Shown here piece after piece: positions 48,841 through 59,036 of a DNA stretch of 64,000 nt. This stretch comes from Haliclystus octoradiatus (taxonomy: Eukaryota; Cnidaria; Staurozoa; Stauromedusae; Haliclystidae). How positions within the stretch are numbered: position 1 is the stretch's first letter; the number at the start of each line of letters is the position of its first letter. The position numbers were made by a program, and so were the translations under genes. The notes under the pieces are model-generated. The model made no database searches. It was not told the DNA's origin and saw nothing but the letters and a program-made list of their open reading frames with translations. The stretch is from contig OU744446.1 of the NCBI GenBank assembly GCA_916610825.1, positions 23,946,445-24,010,444 on the forward strand, given 5' to 3'.

Positions 48841-49554
48841 GCCGTACAGCAACGTAATGAAAACATTTCATCTCCGTTTATAGAACAAACTTTTTATAAC
48901 ATTTTACAAAAGCAAGAATTTATTAAATAAAAGATCTGAGTTAGTTTCGATTCGAAATGCAGGCATTAAAACAAATTTTATTTGAAAAATTCAAGGAAGA
49001 CAAAATATAAATAGAACAACAGCGTATAATAATTTTTTACGGAAACAAATATATCAGCAAACAACAATAGAACAACAGTTTAAGTAGTTCTCAGTAGTTT
49101 TTCAATAGTATTTTAGTACTTTTAAATCTCATAGTGTTATGAGAGGTTCACTACTGACACAAAATACAATGACTTTGTATACTAAAACAAGATTCACAAA
49201 GGAAAGGATTTTCAAAGATCATAATCACTGGGAAGTACAAAATCAAAAACTTTTGATTTCTGGTGAAACCGCATTTTACCAGAAATTTTGGGGATACGGA
49301 ATACTTGTAAATCAGTGTACCTTACAGACATTGATTGCAAATATATCTGTCATGTCAAAAATTAAAAACAAGCGACAATTCATTGTGGGGTTTAGTGAAA
49401 TATAGGAGCTACTGTGGTCTAGGGGGCATAGAAAGATATCCTTCCCTAGGTAATCTTCATGGGAATCCTAGGTTTCCCATCTGGTCGATAGCAACAAATT
49501 ATCATAGTAACAATAGCAAATAACAACAACAACAAAAACTTTCTGACTTTTTGT
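48841..49554. other. No recognised gene
   Basis: Short frames at 49139-49405 and 49335-49523 match nothing known to me. AACAACAACAAC near 49515-49540 could be a LINE 3' tail. Confidence 0.4.
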
Positions 49555-49900
49555 CCAATGACATTGACAAAATAGTAGCAAATAAGGATTCAGAAAACAC
49601 AAAGAAGTCAACCAAGTTTGCAATGGGCACATTCATGGCATTTTTTGAAGAAGTTTGTGACTAAGGACGCTTATGAAATGTCCAAAGAAAAACTTGATGA
49701 AACTTTATTTTTATTTTATCCAAATGCAAGGAAGAAATCTGGAGATAACTATAAGGAGTCAGCAATAATGTCGTTGAGTTTTGGCCTACAGTGACACTTT
49801 TTGCTAAAAAGAAAGTGTGATATAATCAAGGATTTAGAATTTTGCAAATGTAATAAAGTATACAAAGCAACAGTTGTTGAGTTGAAAAAGTACTGGTGCT
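49555..49900 (+). pseudogene. Crypton-like tyrosine recombinase, N-terminal fragment
   Basis: DKIVANKDSENTKKSTKFA then, after one frameshift, YEMSKEKLDETLFLFYPNAR, KSGDNYKESAIMSLSFGLQ, KRKCDIIKDLEFCKCNKVYK and VVELKK. This is the order of the N-terminal core-binding region of Crypton and Crypton-derived proteins (N-T-K-K-x-T, L-D-x-x-L-x-x-F-Y, R-K-x-x-G-x-x-Y-x-x-x-S, L-x-R-x-L, D-x-x-F-x-x-x-x-x-V-x-K). The catalytic half is missing. Confidence comes from the motif order alone. Confidence 0.6.
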
Positions 49901-50257
49901 TAGCCTCCTTGCTTTCTCAAAATATTTTTGCGTGTAATTTTGTTGTTTTCTAAATTGTTGTCGACATTGATTTCCAAGGATTTTTAGTTAATGAAATAAC
50001 AGATCTATTTTCTATTTCAAGAATTCAAGTTTTTTAGAAGTTTCAAGATTTCAGGCCCTAAACTGCATGAAAATTCAATGCAATTAATTTCAAGTCCACC
50101 CCTGCAAAAAACTATATATTTGATTCATTCTATCAACGTATAGGTCATTGTAAATCTTTATAGTTATTGTAAGCACTCTTACTAGGTTGCATATCAATGT
50201 AAAATGATATAACTGTATAATTTTCATTTGCCTGCCTGTATAAAAAGACTTTCAATG
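49901..50257. other. No recognised gene
   Basis: AT-rich sequence between the Crypton-like fragment and the DIRS element. I see nothing else in it. Confidence 0.4.
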
Positions 50258-50653
50258 TTGTTTTTTGGGGGGTTAAATGGAATTTTACCGAGGTTAAACC
50301 ATCATCTTTAAGTTGCGTACAGTGTGAGCTATTTCTTTGTAGGTTAGAGGAAGGGGCCTGGAATTGAGACTTGGGTTCACAGAAGGAGGTAGGTATTACG
50401 CAGTGGGTCATCTAATCTACTCTACAGTTTTCTTGGGCGTTTTTATTCATTCCTTGCTTTGCCAGTTTGCTGCTTAGCTCATTTCAGCCAACTTCCGCAA
50501 GTTATACATTTATTTTGATGTTGCTTTAATTGAGGTCATATTTACTTGTTGTTTGGTTAATTAGCTATTTGGTTATTATTGGTTATTTGGTTATTGGTTA
50601 GTTCTCGCCTGTGCCGTTGTTGTTTGCGTTTTATCTACTTACTAATAGCCACA

Positions 50654-51500
50654 ATGTCCCGCACAACACGGAATAGTCAAACCTCAAATTTACCTGTAAC
50701 AGAGAAAAATCAAGGCCAAATTTGCCATCTCGAACAATCTATCAACTGGAAATCAGTCGCATTTGATGCTATCGCCGGCTGATAGGCAAGCTATTGTGCA
50801 AGACATGGCAAAAGCCCTTTACGACTTAACATCACAAAATGCTATGGAATCACACTCAGCAAGATCAGCACAGACTCAGAACACATCGACAACACCAGCT
50901 GACAAAGGTATGTCTGTCCCATCATTTATTTCTAGTTTCGTATTGCCTTCTGCCTCTTATGACTCATTTCCACCGCTACCACCTTCAGTGTCCGCACCTC
51001 CGTTTGGCACAGTTCCTGTTAATGCATCTACTTCACCAATGTCTTCGCCATCATTGTTTGCTACTTCAACTGGCCCTCAACTGTTCTTAATCAGTCCTGG
51101 TTTTTCACCAGTACCAGCTAAGATTGTTGTTAACATCATCAGTGGCAAATTTATTGATTTGGGGGATCTGCTGGCTAACGACATTGTCAATATAGAAGGT
51201 GAACCTCAGCTTTTTGCTAATGGCCAACTCCTGTTGACTCCTTCTACAAGGCATCAACATCGCCGCATTGACAACATTTTATCTTGGCTGGAAGCCTTCA
51301 CGATTTATTCAATTGTTCTCACAAAGTATCATCCATACCGTTGGCGGGATCTCTCGCTGTAAAAATGTTCATAATTCGCACCTATCGTCAAATTAGTGGC
51401 TATGCGTGGTTATCGTACGACCGCGCCTATCGACAACAAGAAGCAGTATCCAACTCAACCGATTGGTCTATACTTGACAGCCCGTTGTAAAGTTACCACA
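50654..51500 (+). pseudogene. Second DIRS copy, gag-like ORF1
   Basis: The likely start is ATG at 50654 (MSRTTRNSQTSNLPVTEK). A frameshift near 50770 leads to LSPADRQAIVQDMAKALYDL and the long frame to 51362. This has a Pro/Ser/Thr-rich section, ISPGFSPVPAKIVVNIISGK, LGDLLANDIV, QLFANGQLLLTP and ILSWLEAFTIY. A second shift near 51361 leads to MFIIRTYRQISGYAWLSYD and RQQEAV. It is homologous to 38937-39644 throughout and two frameshifts make it inactive. Confidence 0.8.
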
Positions 51501-51589
51501 CTGCTACAGCAGGGTCTCGTTTCCAAACACCTCGGCTGTTCACAAGAGAGGGGAATTCAGCTCAGCAACGTATTCCTTCATCAAGCAGC

Positions 51590-51709
51590 CATATTTGCAT
51601 GTCTTGGAACTCTGGGCGTTGTATTATGCCCAATAACTGTATATATCGCCACCAGTGTTCTTTTTGCGGAGAACAACATCGGTTCGTAGAATGTTATAAA
51701 CCAAATAAG
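51590..51709 (+). pseudogene. Second DIRS copy, zinc-knuckle segment
   Basis: ICMSWNSGRCIMPNNCIYRH then CSFCGEQHRFVEC, the same Cys/His pattern as element A. It ends with KPNK followed by GTTAAT. Confidence 0.7.
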
Positions 51710-52973
51710 GTTAATTATTCAAAACGCTCCAGCTGCCTTCAATGGCGGGAACACAAAGAGGCGTTTCCCTAGAAATCTTTGTATTTAGTATGAAATGCAC
51801 TTTAGCTTATAATTGCTATTTGCTAATCTTTGAGTTTATTCCTGTATTAATGTCGTTAGATGTATGCAAGATCCGAAGATCGGTCGATAATTTCACTTTG
51901 TAGAATATTTCTTCACTTAGTTTTAATAAGTTTGTTAATTTTACTCTTGCTGTTGAATAATTATGCCTACTATAGTCTTATTTTTGTGTTGACCGACTTG
52001 AAGTGCTGTATATTTCATTACTATAAACTTGGTGTTACGCTACTATGGCTTGTTTAACCTATGACATTTCCATTCAAAGTTTCATTAATCTACAGCATCT
52101 GCTGCATGTTTTGCCGTATTATTCATAACCCTCGTAGTTCATTTCTGTTTGATAAAGAACTCAAAACAAGGTCACATTGTAACTTGCTGAAAATAGAAGT
52201 TTTGATAAAAAATAAATAAATAAAAATCTGTTCATTTCAATCTGACAGATAAATGTTTGCCCGATTAGTGTCAGCATGCATACGAACATAAAATTGTCAC
52301 AGCTGTTCTCGAATTCTTTGTTGTCACAAAATTTACCGCTTTCCTAAGAGTGGAGACACATACAATAGAAAATATTGATTGTATGGCACACGCGTCAGAA
52401 TTTACATTAAACAGTCGGTTTCAGCATGTTTAAAATCTCCAAGTTTCGCAAATCGAATGACACGCAATTCACTGAAAAATATTTAGGTCCACGGGAAAGA
52501 TTTAATATTTAATGTGACTGTTTTGGTTTCACTGTTTTCACTGAACTGAACTATTATACACTATAGTGGATACACGTAAGATAAATTTAATCCTTTTGAC
52601 AATCCAACTTGCCGCTGTGAATTGTATTTACGCCTTCAGCCATGATTTTGTGCTCTATTTTCCGTTTTATGAATCGGGAAACTATTCATAGCAATTTGCT
52701 GATACCAATTATCACATCATTTAAGCATTTCCTGTCTTTTCCGCATGAGCAAGCAGGAGACAAGAAGGCAGACTAGAGCAATTGTTTGGCTTGCCTCTCG
52801 AAAAAACTTGAATTGAAAATATTGTGTTTCCATGACAACAGTTAACATGCAAAAATGCATTGCCATGGTAATTTCATGTTTTGCAATCTTAAACAGAACC
52901 TTTTTGGCGGGAGCAGCAGAACCAACAATCATTATATTTGCATGTGTTTTTTCCCTATGGTCAGGGGGGCTTC
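51710..52973. other. Spacer of the second DIRS copy left of the RecQ element
   Basis: No coding seen; AT-rich with a short (AAAT)n near 52205. It and 57839-57933 together correspond to the gag-RT spacer of element A, although little primary similarity remains. The last nine bases, GGGGGCTTC (52965-52973), are the target duplication. Confidence 0.5.
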
Positions 52974-53028
52974 TAGCCTGCGTACCAGCCCCAAGGTTTT
53001 TTCTGAAACCATAGGGTCTGTGAACTAA
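52974..53028 (+). repeat. RecQ element left terminal inverted repeat
   Basis: TAGCCTGCGTACCAGCCCCA through GGGTCTGTGAACTAA. It matches the complement of 57775-57829 with a single substitution (CCCC versus CCCT). It ends only ~80 bp before the helicase start codon, so the helicase promoter must overlap or abut it. Confidence 0.92.
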
Positions 53029-53106
53029 TGTGTGATTTGCAGCCCAGCAAGTTCTCAAGAAATTGAAATATAATTTATGCGTTTCTTATTAATCATTCAT
53101 TTCATC

Positions 53107-55483
53107 ATGGCGGCTGCTCAACTGACTACGGCGTGTTTTGATGAAGATTTGTTTTCAAAGAGTTGTGATTATGTCTGTTCTCTATTTTTTATCGAAGAAA
53201 TGCGTTTGGAACAAAGGCAGGCGATCAAAGCCTTTCTTAAAGGAAAGGATATATTCTTTAGTGCCAACACAGGTTATGGGAAGTCATTTGTTTTTCAATC
53301 CCTGCCGTATATCGTAGACGCTATGAAAGGACACAATTTTGGCAGAAGCACTATGATTGTTGTTGTTCCGTTAAAAGCGCTCGCAGAAGATCAAAATAGA
53401 AAAATGAACATGTTAGGAATATCATCAGTCTCATTGCACGACAAAAATGAAGATACAAGTGAAACAATAAATAAAATTTTGACAGGTTCAATTTCTCTTA
53501 TTTATACTTCTCCCGAAGCAATACTGGATAATAGTTATTGGAGGCAACTAATGACTTTGGAATCTTTTCGAAACGATTGTATTGGAGTTGCAATTGACGA
53601 AGCACATTGCATCATTCAATGGTAAGCAGATGAGTGCCTTTTTTGACCTATTCAAAAAGATATTTATTTGACAACTTTTGTTTGATTATTTATTTTGTAA
53701 CATTTGATGTAACTAGGCCTACATCCCGTAACATTTTGTTGTTATGTATCCAATCTCAATTCAATTAGCCATAGTATATTTGCTTATAGTAGAAACATAT
53801 TGTTCATAATTTTGATATTTTGTAATGCCAGTCATAAGACTATTATTGACATCATACAATTCTTGATTTTGGTTTTCTTGAGTAATATTTAAAGGGGTGG
53901 GTAGGTAAGATTTTGCTTATTATCCTGCGTAAATATAGCAATATAGCCTGCGTATCAATCCCAAGGTTTTTTATAAAACCAATACAAAAATCTTGAGGCT
54001 TGTACACAAGCTAGGATAAATAACGATGATGATTATTGACATAGTTCTAAATTCTAGTATTTATTCAACTTTTCAGGGGTATGGATGAAAAGAAATTCAA
54101 ACCATTTAGGATCTGGTACTCCTAGCTATCAGAATTGAAATCTTTGTTAGATGGAAACCTTCAATTTGCTGTCTTTTCTGCAACTGCCAGAAAGTCTACA
54201 AAAATGAGAATTATCGACAACCTTTCTCTTAACTATGAACATTTATTTGTGATTGAGAAAAGCCCCAATAGAAATAACATCAAATATGCAGTGCAATATC
54301 TTGACAACGATGACGATATGGACATCATATTTTCCCCTCACATCAAAGATTTGAAACAGCATGGCATAAGTGGTGAGAGGACATTAATATTTTGCCAAAC
54401 ACGTAGCCAGTGTGTACTCCTTTATCGGACATTTGTAGGAGCACTTGATGATAAACTGTTTTTCGTGTGACTCAAAGTCATTGCAATCAAGAATTGTGGA
54501 AATGTTTCATGCAGATACCCCAGAAGCAGTAAAGAAGCATATTTTAAATCAAATGACCAATCCTGGTGGGTGTTTACGTCTGTTGATTTGTACTGTGGCG
54601 TTTGGTATGGGAATAGACTGTAAGAACGTGCACAGAGTGGTGCATTTTGGTCCACCAAAAAACATTGAACAGTATATACAAGAGAGTGGGAGAGTTGGAA
54701 GAGATAATGCCCCAAGTTGCAGTACAATTTTATATAATTCTTTGCTGTCCATGAAATGTGACCTAGAAATGCGGCTTTACATTAACAGCGTACAATGTCG
54801 TCGGGAGCAGATAAATGTTCAATTTGGAAACTTGTCCATTTCAAAAACTAATTTTGGTTGTAAATGCTGTGAAGTCTGTCTGAATACTTGTAATTGCGCT
54901 GACCCTACTTGTGGTGAATGGCTTCAGTTTGACATTCACAATTCCTCTGAAGAAGAATATGGTACTATTATACGGTCAGTAACGCCATTACAAAAAGAAG
55001 ATCTGCTTCAGAAACTACAAGAGTATCAAGGTCAGGTGTTGGAGAAATGCAATAATTTCAAACCAGTAGCCTATCCAAATCCTCTGCTGGAGTTATCAAG
55101 TTAGGCAGGTTATGAATAGCTGTCAAAAACTTTTCACCATTGCAGACATTTATAAATATGTGGAAATTAGGAAACGTATACATGCCAATAATATTATGCT
55201 TATTATAGAAGAGTTATTCTAAGACACTATTATTGATGTTGATAACCTAGTTATGACTGATAGTAACACTTACGATGAATGTGATAATTATGTTGCAGAC
55301 GATTGGTTAAACATTCGCGATGATTCTGAATATGAAGGCATCTTACTCGACAGTCAATTGGCACAGCAATTGGATGAAGATATTTCTGTTTTGGATGAAT
55401 CATTTTATAATTGCCTTAACATAAGCAAAGATTTAGAAATAGAAGAAGCCCCATCTGCTAAAAGATCAAGATATGAAAATTGA
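53107..55483 (+). pseudogene. RecQ-type SF2 DNA helicase, decayed, two exons
   Basis: Exon 1 (53107-53621; MAAAQLTTACFDEDLF is the better start than the ATG at 53077) has FRLEQ-like MRLEQRQAI, Walker A NTGYGKSF, VVVPLKALAEDQ, YTSPEAIL, and DEAHCIIQW, the RecQ form of the DExH box. The intron 53622-54076 is GT..AG. Exon 2 has AVFSATARKST (motif III), RTLIFCQTRS (IV), CTVAFGMGID (V) and HFGPPKNIEQYIQESGRVGR (VI), then a Cys cluster CKCCEVC...CNCADPTC and an acidic tail. It is broken by TAG at 54123, a shift in the T-run near 54460, a shift near 55100, and TAA at 55220. Such proteins unwind DNA 3' to 5'. Here the gene is most likely dead. Confidence 0.88.
53944..54013. repeat. ~70-bp fold-back with TAGCCTGCG end, inside the RecQ intron
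   Basis: TAGCCTGCGTATCAATCCCAAGG (53944) faces, in reverse, TAGCTTGTGTACAAGCCTCAAG (ending 54013), and GGTTTTTTATAAAACC is itself palindromic. The left arm resembles the RecQ-element terminus TAGCCTGCGTACCAGCCCCAAGG. It looks like two terminal repeats of the same family placed head to head. Confidence 0.6.
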
Positions 55484-55736
55484 AAGACATGAATATAATA
55501 TAAAATGTAATATAATAAAATATCTGAATGATTTGAAAAATAATTTTATAGCTTTATGGACTTTAATGTTATTAGAAATCTGTCCATATTTACATAATTC
55601 TATAAATACTTGTTTTAATGGCTATAGATAACAGTCAACTGCCATTAACAATTTACAGTGTTATGCTTTTGTCTATAGCCTATGGAATTGTTGAAAACAT
55701 GTACTATGATAATTAATTACAGGTTAATAATTCTAT

Positions 55737-56429
55737 TTATCGAGCTGATTTTTTAAGTGTGATTTTTTTTTTGTGATCAGTGATCCATTTGAACATACCA
55801 CTTATATTTAGACCATCTAATAGAGAATCATTCATCTTTTTGAAGTAATTGTATTTTCGTTTATTCACATATTCAAATGCGTTGTTAGCCATCACTTCAC
55901 TGATAACTTTGGATCTTTTGCCACTGGGCCAGTCAACTGTTAAATTCACTGATGTTGTTTTATTATTTGCAACAGTTTCTAGTAAATCCTCAGTATTTTG
56001 TTCGTGTGAGTTACCTTCACTTGCATTTCCTTGATGTTCTGAAAGGATTTGAGCTTGCTGTTGTATTGGCCTAACTGGAGTTGATGTCAGTGGTCCTTCG
56101 AATTGTAGAAACGGTAGCCCTTCTGGAGCACAAATTCGAAGAGAGCTGCCCTGAATGTCTGTATCAAAAGAGAGTCCTCTTCTTGGCACACAAGCATAAC
56201 TTTTGCATAATTCTTCTTCTAATGCGTTAAGTTTCTTCTTAGCATTTTCTAATTTAGTAATGTTCCTTAAACATCCTTGACAAACATAATCAGCACGAGT
56301 TAAATCCAATCGAAACGGTAAATAAGCAATAATATTTTGAAGTTTCTCCCTTTTCGAGCTGATGAGATTTCTATCACCATTAGATCTTGGTTCAAGAAGA
56401 CAAATTGCACAAGCAGCACTCCCACTCAT
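55737..56429 (-). CDS. Small zinc-binding protein of the RecQ element
   Basis: 230 codons, uninterrupted, ATG at 56427-56429, single exon. The N-terminus has CAICL (residues ~8-12) and YVCQGCLRNI about 40 residues later, a C-x2-C...C-x2-C zinc-binding arrangement, then a helical Lys/Glu stretch LENAKKKLNALEEEL. The middle is low complexity (Gln-rich, then a Glu/Asn/Thr-rich part). The C-terminal ~60 residues read VNLTVDWPSGKRSKVISEVM...AFEYVNKRKY, a [VI]-x-V-x-[WY]-P-S-x-x-R block. I recall the same block in uncharacterised cnidarian and fish proteins with this zinc motif. It is convergent with the helicase and is the only intact long frame in the element. A DNA-binding role is inference. Confidence 0.75.
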   Translation of the reverse strand: MSGSAACAICLLEPRSNGDRNLISSKREKLQNIIAYLPFRLDLTRADYVCQGCLRNITKLENAKKKLNALEEELCKSYACVPRRGLSFDTDIQGSSLRICAPEGLPFLQFEGPLTSTPVRPIQQQAQILSEHQGNASEGNSHEQNTEDLLETVANNKTTSVNLTVDWPSGKRSKVISEVMANNAFEYVNKRKYNYFKKMNDSLLDGLNISGMFKWITDHKKKITLKKSAR

Positions 56430-57222
56430 GCAGTAAACATTTCACGATTTAATGAAAATAAATAGAAAGAGGAAAAACTATTAACTACATATCAATATCT
56501 CAATATCTCAATCCATAGTGGAAAAGTGGCATGTTGCGCCGAAGATCTTCGGCGCAGCGCCACGATGCTGCGCAAGCATTTCGGCGCAAATTTTGCTGAT
56601 TTGTTGGCGCAGTCTGTTTTGGCGTGGCGCAAAATAATGTTTTTGAAAGGAAAATTGTTGGCGCAGCTCAAATCATTGACTTGATGAAAAGGAAGAATAT
56701 GTCTATGATTTTATCACAAAATCAAATCCTCCTCACCTTGAAATGTCAATATAGTGCGTTGGACTCTTGGAGCAGACTGCAGCTGTCGTGTAAGCCCAGT
56801 GTCCATTGTGTACGCCTTATTGACTGACACCTTAGACCTCTCCTCTTTCGAGGCTCCGTATGCGCAAGCACGGAATGAAATATTTTGTAAACAAAGCAGT
56901 GATGTTAGACGTCTGCGCACAGGGTTGATGCAGCGTAATCGATCTATTAACCCTTTGGGAGCTGAATAATTACAATGAATATCATGTATTTTTCATGGTG
57001 ATGTGGTAAAATGCCTGACTGCATTTTTGTTGTGCATGGGGGAATACATTCCCCGAGCAACAATGCAGTCAAGGTCAAAAGTCAATAGGAAAACGTTCCA
57101 AAGGAGAATACTGCAGAAACATTTATTACAATCAACATTTGATAAATTTAGATTATCTAAATTGTGATTCAATTTCAAATTTAATAACCATACATAAAAA
57201 GAAATGAAGAAAACATGTTGAT
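56430..57222. other. Non-coding right arm of the RecQ element
   Basis: Upstream of the zinc-protein gene, so its promoter should lie at 56430-56530. A GGCGC-rich cluster (56530-56670) is described separately. No other coding is supported. Confidence 0.5.
56530..56670. promoter_or_regulatory. GCGCC/GGCGC motif cluster with 20-bp palindrome
   Basis: GCGCCGAAGATCTTCGGCGC (56536-56555) is a perfect 20-bp palindrome. GGCGC or GCGCC recurs at least six more times to 56670 in otherwise AT-rich DNA, and TCTTCGGCGCA appears again at about 57626. It sits ~110 bp upstream of the zinc-protein start. Protein-binding sites are a reasonable guess only. Confidence 0.45.
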
Positions 57223-57290
57223 TGGTGTGGGGATCGAACCGCGATCCTCTGCAAAACGGTTACACGTGATAACCACTGGGCCACACATTC
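57223..57290 (-). tRNA. tRNA-like sequence, probably pseudogene or SINE head
   Basis: The minus strand reads TGGCCCAGTGGTTATCACG (box A-like) and GGTTCGATCCC (box B-like), with spacing right for a tRNA. Terminal GTGTGG and CCACAC can pair. The T stem (CGCGG against CCCAC) and the anticodon stem do not pair properly, so I do not assign an anticodon. It lies in the non-coding right arm of the RecQ element. Confidence 0.4.
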
Positions 57291-57774
57291 TTCAATAAAG
57301 TTGACTTTCATTAAATTTATTGAATAACCTCATGAACAGCTAAAACTCAAAATATGGTCAGTCGAAATCAAGCATAAAATTCAGTACATAAAATTTTAGT
57401 ACAAACATAACAAGCCAGAAAGGTTCACGCTGCACTGTTCAACGCTGATTCAACGTCTTGAAGAAGGCAAATGCATGGGCAAATGTACAAAATGAGCAAG
57501 AACAACAATCGAATGAAAACGAGACCAAATAAATATGACGTCATTGAAAAATTTTGGATATTTGATTTTTGGCGCAAAAGATGGAAAAATGGCTTCAAAC
57601 AATGCAAATTCTGCTGGCGTAATCTTCGGCGCACAAAAAACAGGTATTCCAGTATGGATCTCAATATCAACCACGCAACTTTTCTGCCCTTTTAGATGGC
57701 CTCCTTTTGTCAACCTCATGCCCACGCGAATAATTAACCATAGGTGTGATCTTAATTGGACAGAAAGCGGCGTT
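57291..57774. other. Non-coding, right arm of the RecQ element
   Basis: Contains TTTTTGGCGCAAAAG (57567) and TCTTCGGCGCACAAAA (57622), echoing the motif cluster to the left. A 91-codon minus frame at 57450-57725 overlaps them and has no recognisable domain. Confidence 0.4.
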
Positions 57775-57829
57775 TTAGTTCACAGACCCTATGGTTTCAG
57801 AAAAAACCTTAGGGCTGGTACGCAGGCTA
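57775..57829 (-). repeat. RecQ element right terminal inverted repeat
   Basis: Reverse complement of the left terminus over 55-56 bp with one mismatch. It is followed at once by the target duplication GGGGGCTTC. Confidence 0.92.
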
Positions 57830-57933
57830 GGGGGCTTCAGGCCTAACAATTTACTTTATTTATTAATTAATTTATTTATTTAATTAATATTTTTCTGCTT
57901 CTATTATTGCATTTTTATCATGTTTTATTACAG

Positions 57934-59036
57934 CACCTTATGGTTTACCTTCTGCCCAAATGGTTACCCCTTTGCATGCGGATTGGTTTGCTGCGGAGTT
58001 GCTAAATCATCCTGACCCTCAACTAGTGTCATATGTCTTGAACGGATTGAAATTTGGTGTTTGTGTGGGCTTCCATGGCACACCCCTCAAATCTGCCAAA
58101 AAGAATAAGCCAACAGCATCAGATAATCAGTGTGTCATTGACGAATATTTAGTCAACGAAACAAGATTAGGACGGGTTACAGGCCCATTTGACATTTCAC
58201 CATTACCACACCTTCATATCAGTAGTTTTGGGGGTAATCCCCAATCGAGGGCAGCACGGTAAAAGGCGTCTATTTGTGGATCTTTCGTCCCCGCATGGCT
58301 ATAGTGTGAATGATGGCATCAATTCTTCGGATTTTACTTTGCAGTATGTGCGAGTAGACAATATTATCCAAATGGTTTGCCATCCAGGTCGAGGTGCCCT
58401 CATAGCAAAATTTGATGTTAAGGCAGCCTATCGAAATGTAGCAGTCCATTCTGCTGATAGGTATCTTCTTGGCATGGAGTGGAGAGGGAAGTACTTTGTG
58501 TTGCTTGCGCGGTTGGATGGATTCTCATCAACAACTACGGCGTGACCAATCTAGTCCACTATCTAGATGATTTCATCATGGCAGGCCCACCTAATTCTGA
58601 TATATGCTTGACCCAATTCAATTTGTCTCTTCAAGTCTGTTCCCAGTTAGGTCTTCCACTGCATCCTACTAAATGTTTGAGCCCATCTTCCATTATGATT
58701 GTACATGGAATCATGCTCAATTCGTTAGATCAAATAGCTCGTCTACCTGATGACAAGTTGAGGGATTTAAAAGGCCTAATTGCTTCTTGGAATACCAAAC
58801 GACATTGCACGCTGAAGGACCTACAGTCACTGGTTGGTCACCTGCATCACGCAGCTAAGGTGGTATGGCCTGGTCATACATTCATTCGTCGGATGCTTAA
58901 TTTATTTAGTGGTTTCAGACATCCTGATCACATCATTCGCCTCAACGTAGAGTTTCGAAGGGATCTTGACTGGTGGGATAATTTTCTCAGCCTTTGGAAC
59001 GGGTCTCTTTCTGGCTATATCCTGGAGTCCCAATTC
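57934..59036 (+). pseudogene. Second DIRS copy, reverse transcriptase
   Basis: It follows TTTTATTACAG: GLPSAQMVTPLHADWFAAEL, LNGLKFGVCVGFHG, a shift near 58255, RRLFVDLSSPHGYSVNDGI, LIAKFDVKAAYRNVAVHSAD (motif A Asp), LLGMEWRGKYF, then a frame change to NNYGVTNLVHYLDDFIMAGP with the catalytic YLDD. LQSLVGHLHHAAKVVWPGHT is the thumb. The PFGL-type motif between the fingers and YLDD is missing by the same small deletion as in element A. Two or more shifts inactivate it. Confidence 0.85.

Larger units (their letters stand above)
52974..57829. mobile_element. 4856-bp DNA element with TIRs, 9-bp TSD, RecQ helicase and zinc protein
   Basis: The element runs from TAGCCTGCG to CGCAGGCTA. GGGGGCTTC flanks it perfectly on both sides (52965-52973 and 57830-57838), proving a DNA-level insertion with a 9-bp target duplication. 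It holds a rightward RecQ-type helicase gene (53107-55483, decayed) and a leftward 230-codon zinc-binding protein gene (55737-56429) in convergent orientation. About 1.4 kb of non-coding sequence follows, with GGCGC motifs and a tRNA-like piece. No DDE, YR or HUH transposase is recognisable, so it may be incomplete or of an unfamiliar kind. It is inserted in the gag-RT spacer of the DIRS copy. Confidence 0.85.

Noticed and set aside
57450..57725. 91-codon minus-strand frame in the right arm of the RecQ element
   Set aside because: No domain and no conserved motif. It overlaps the GGCGC words and could arise by chance, so it is left as non-coding.
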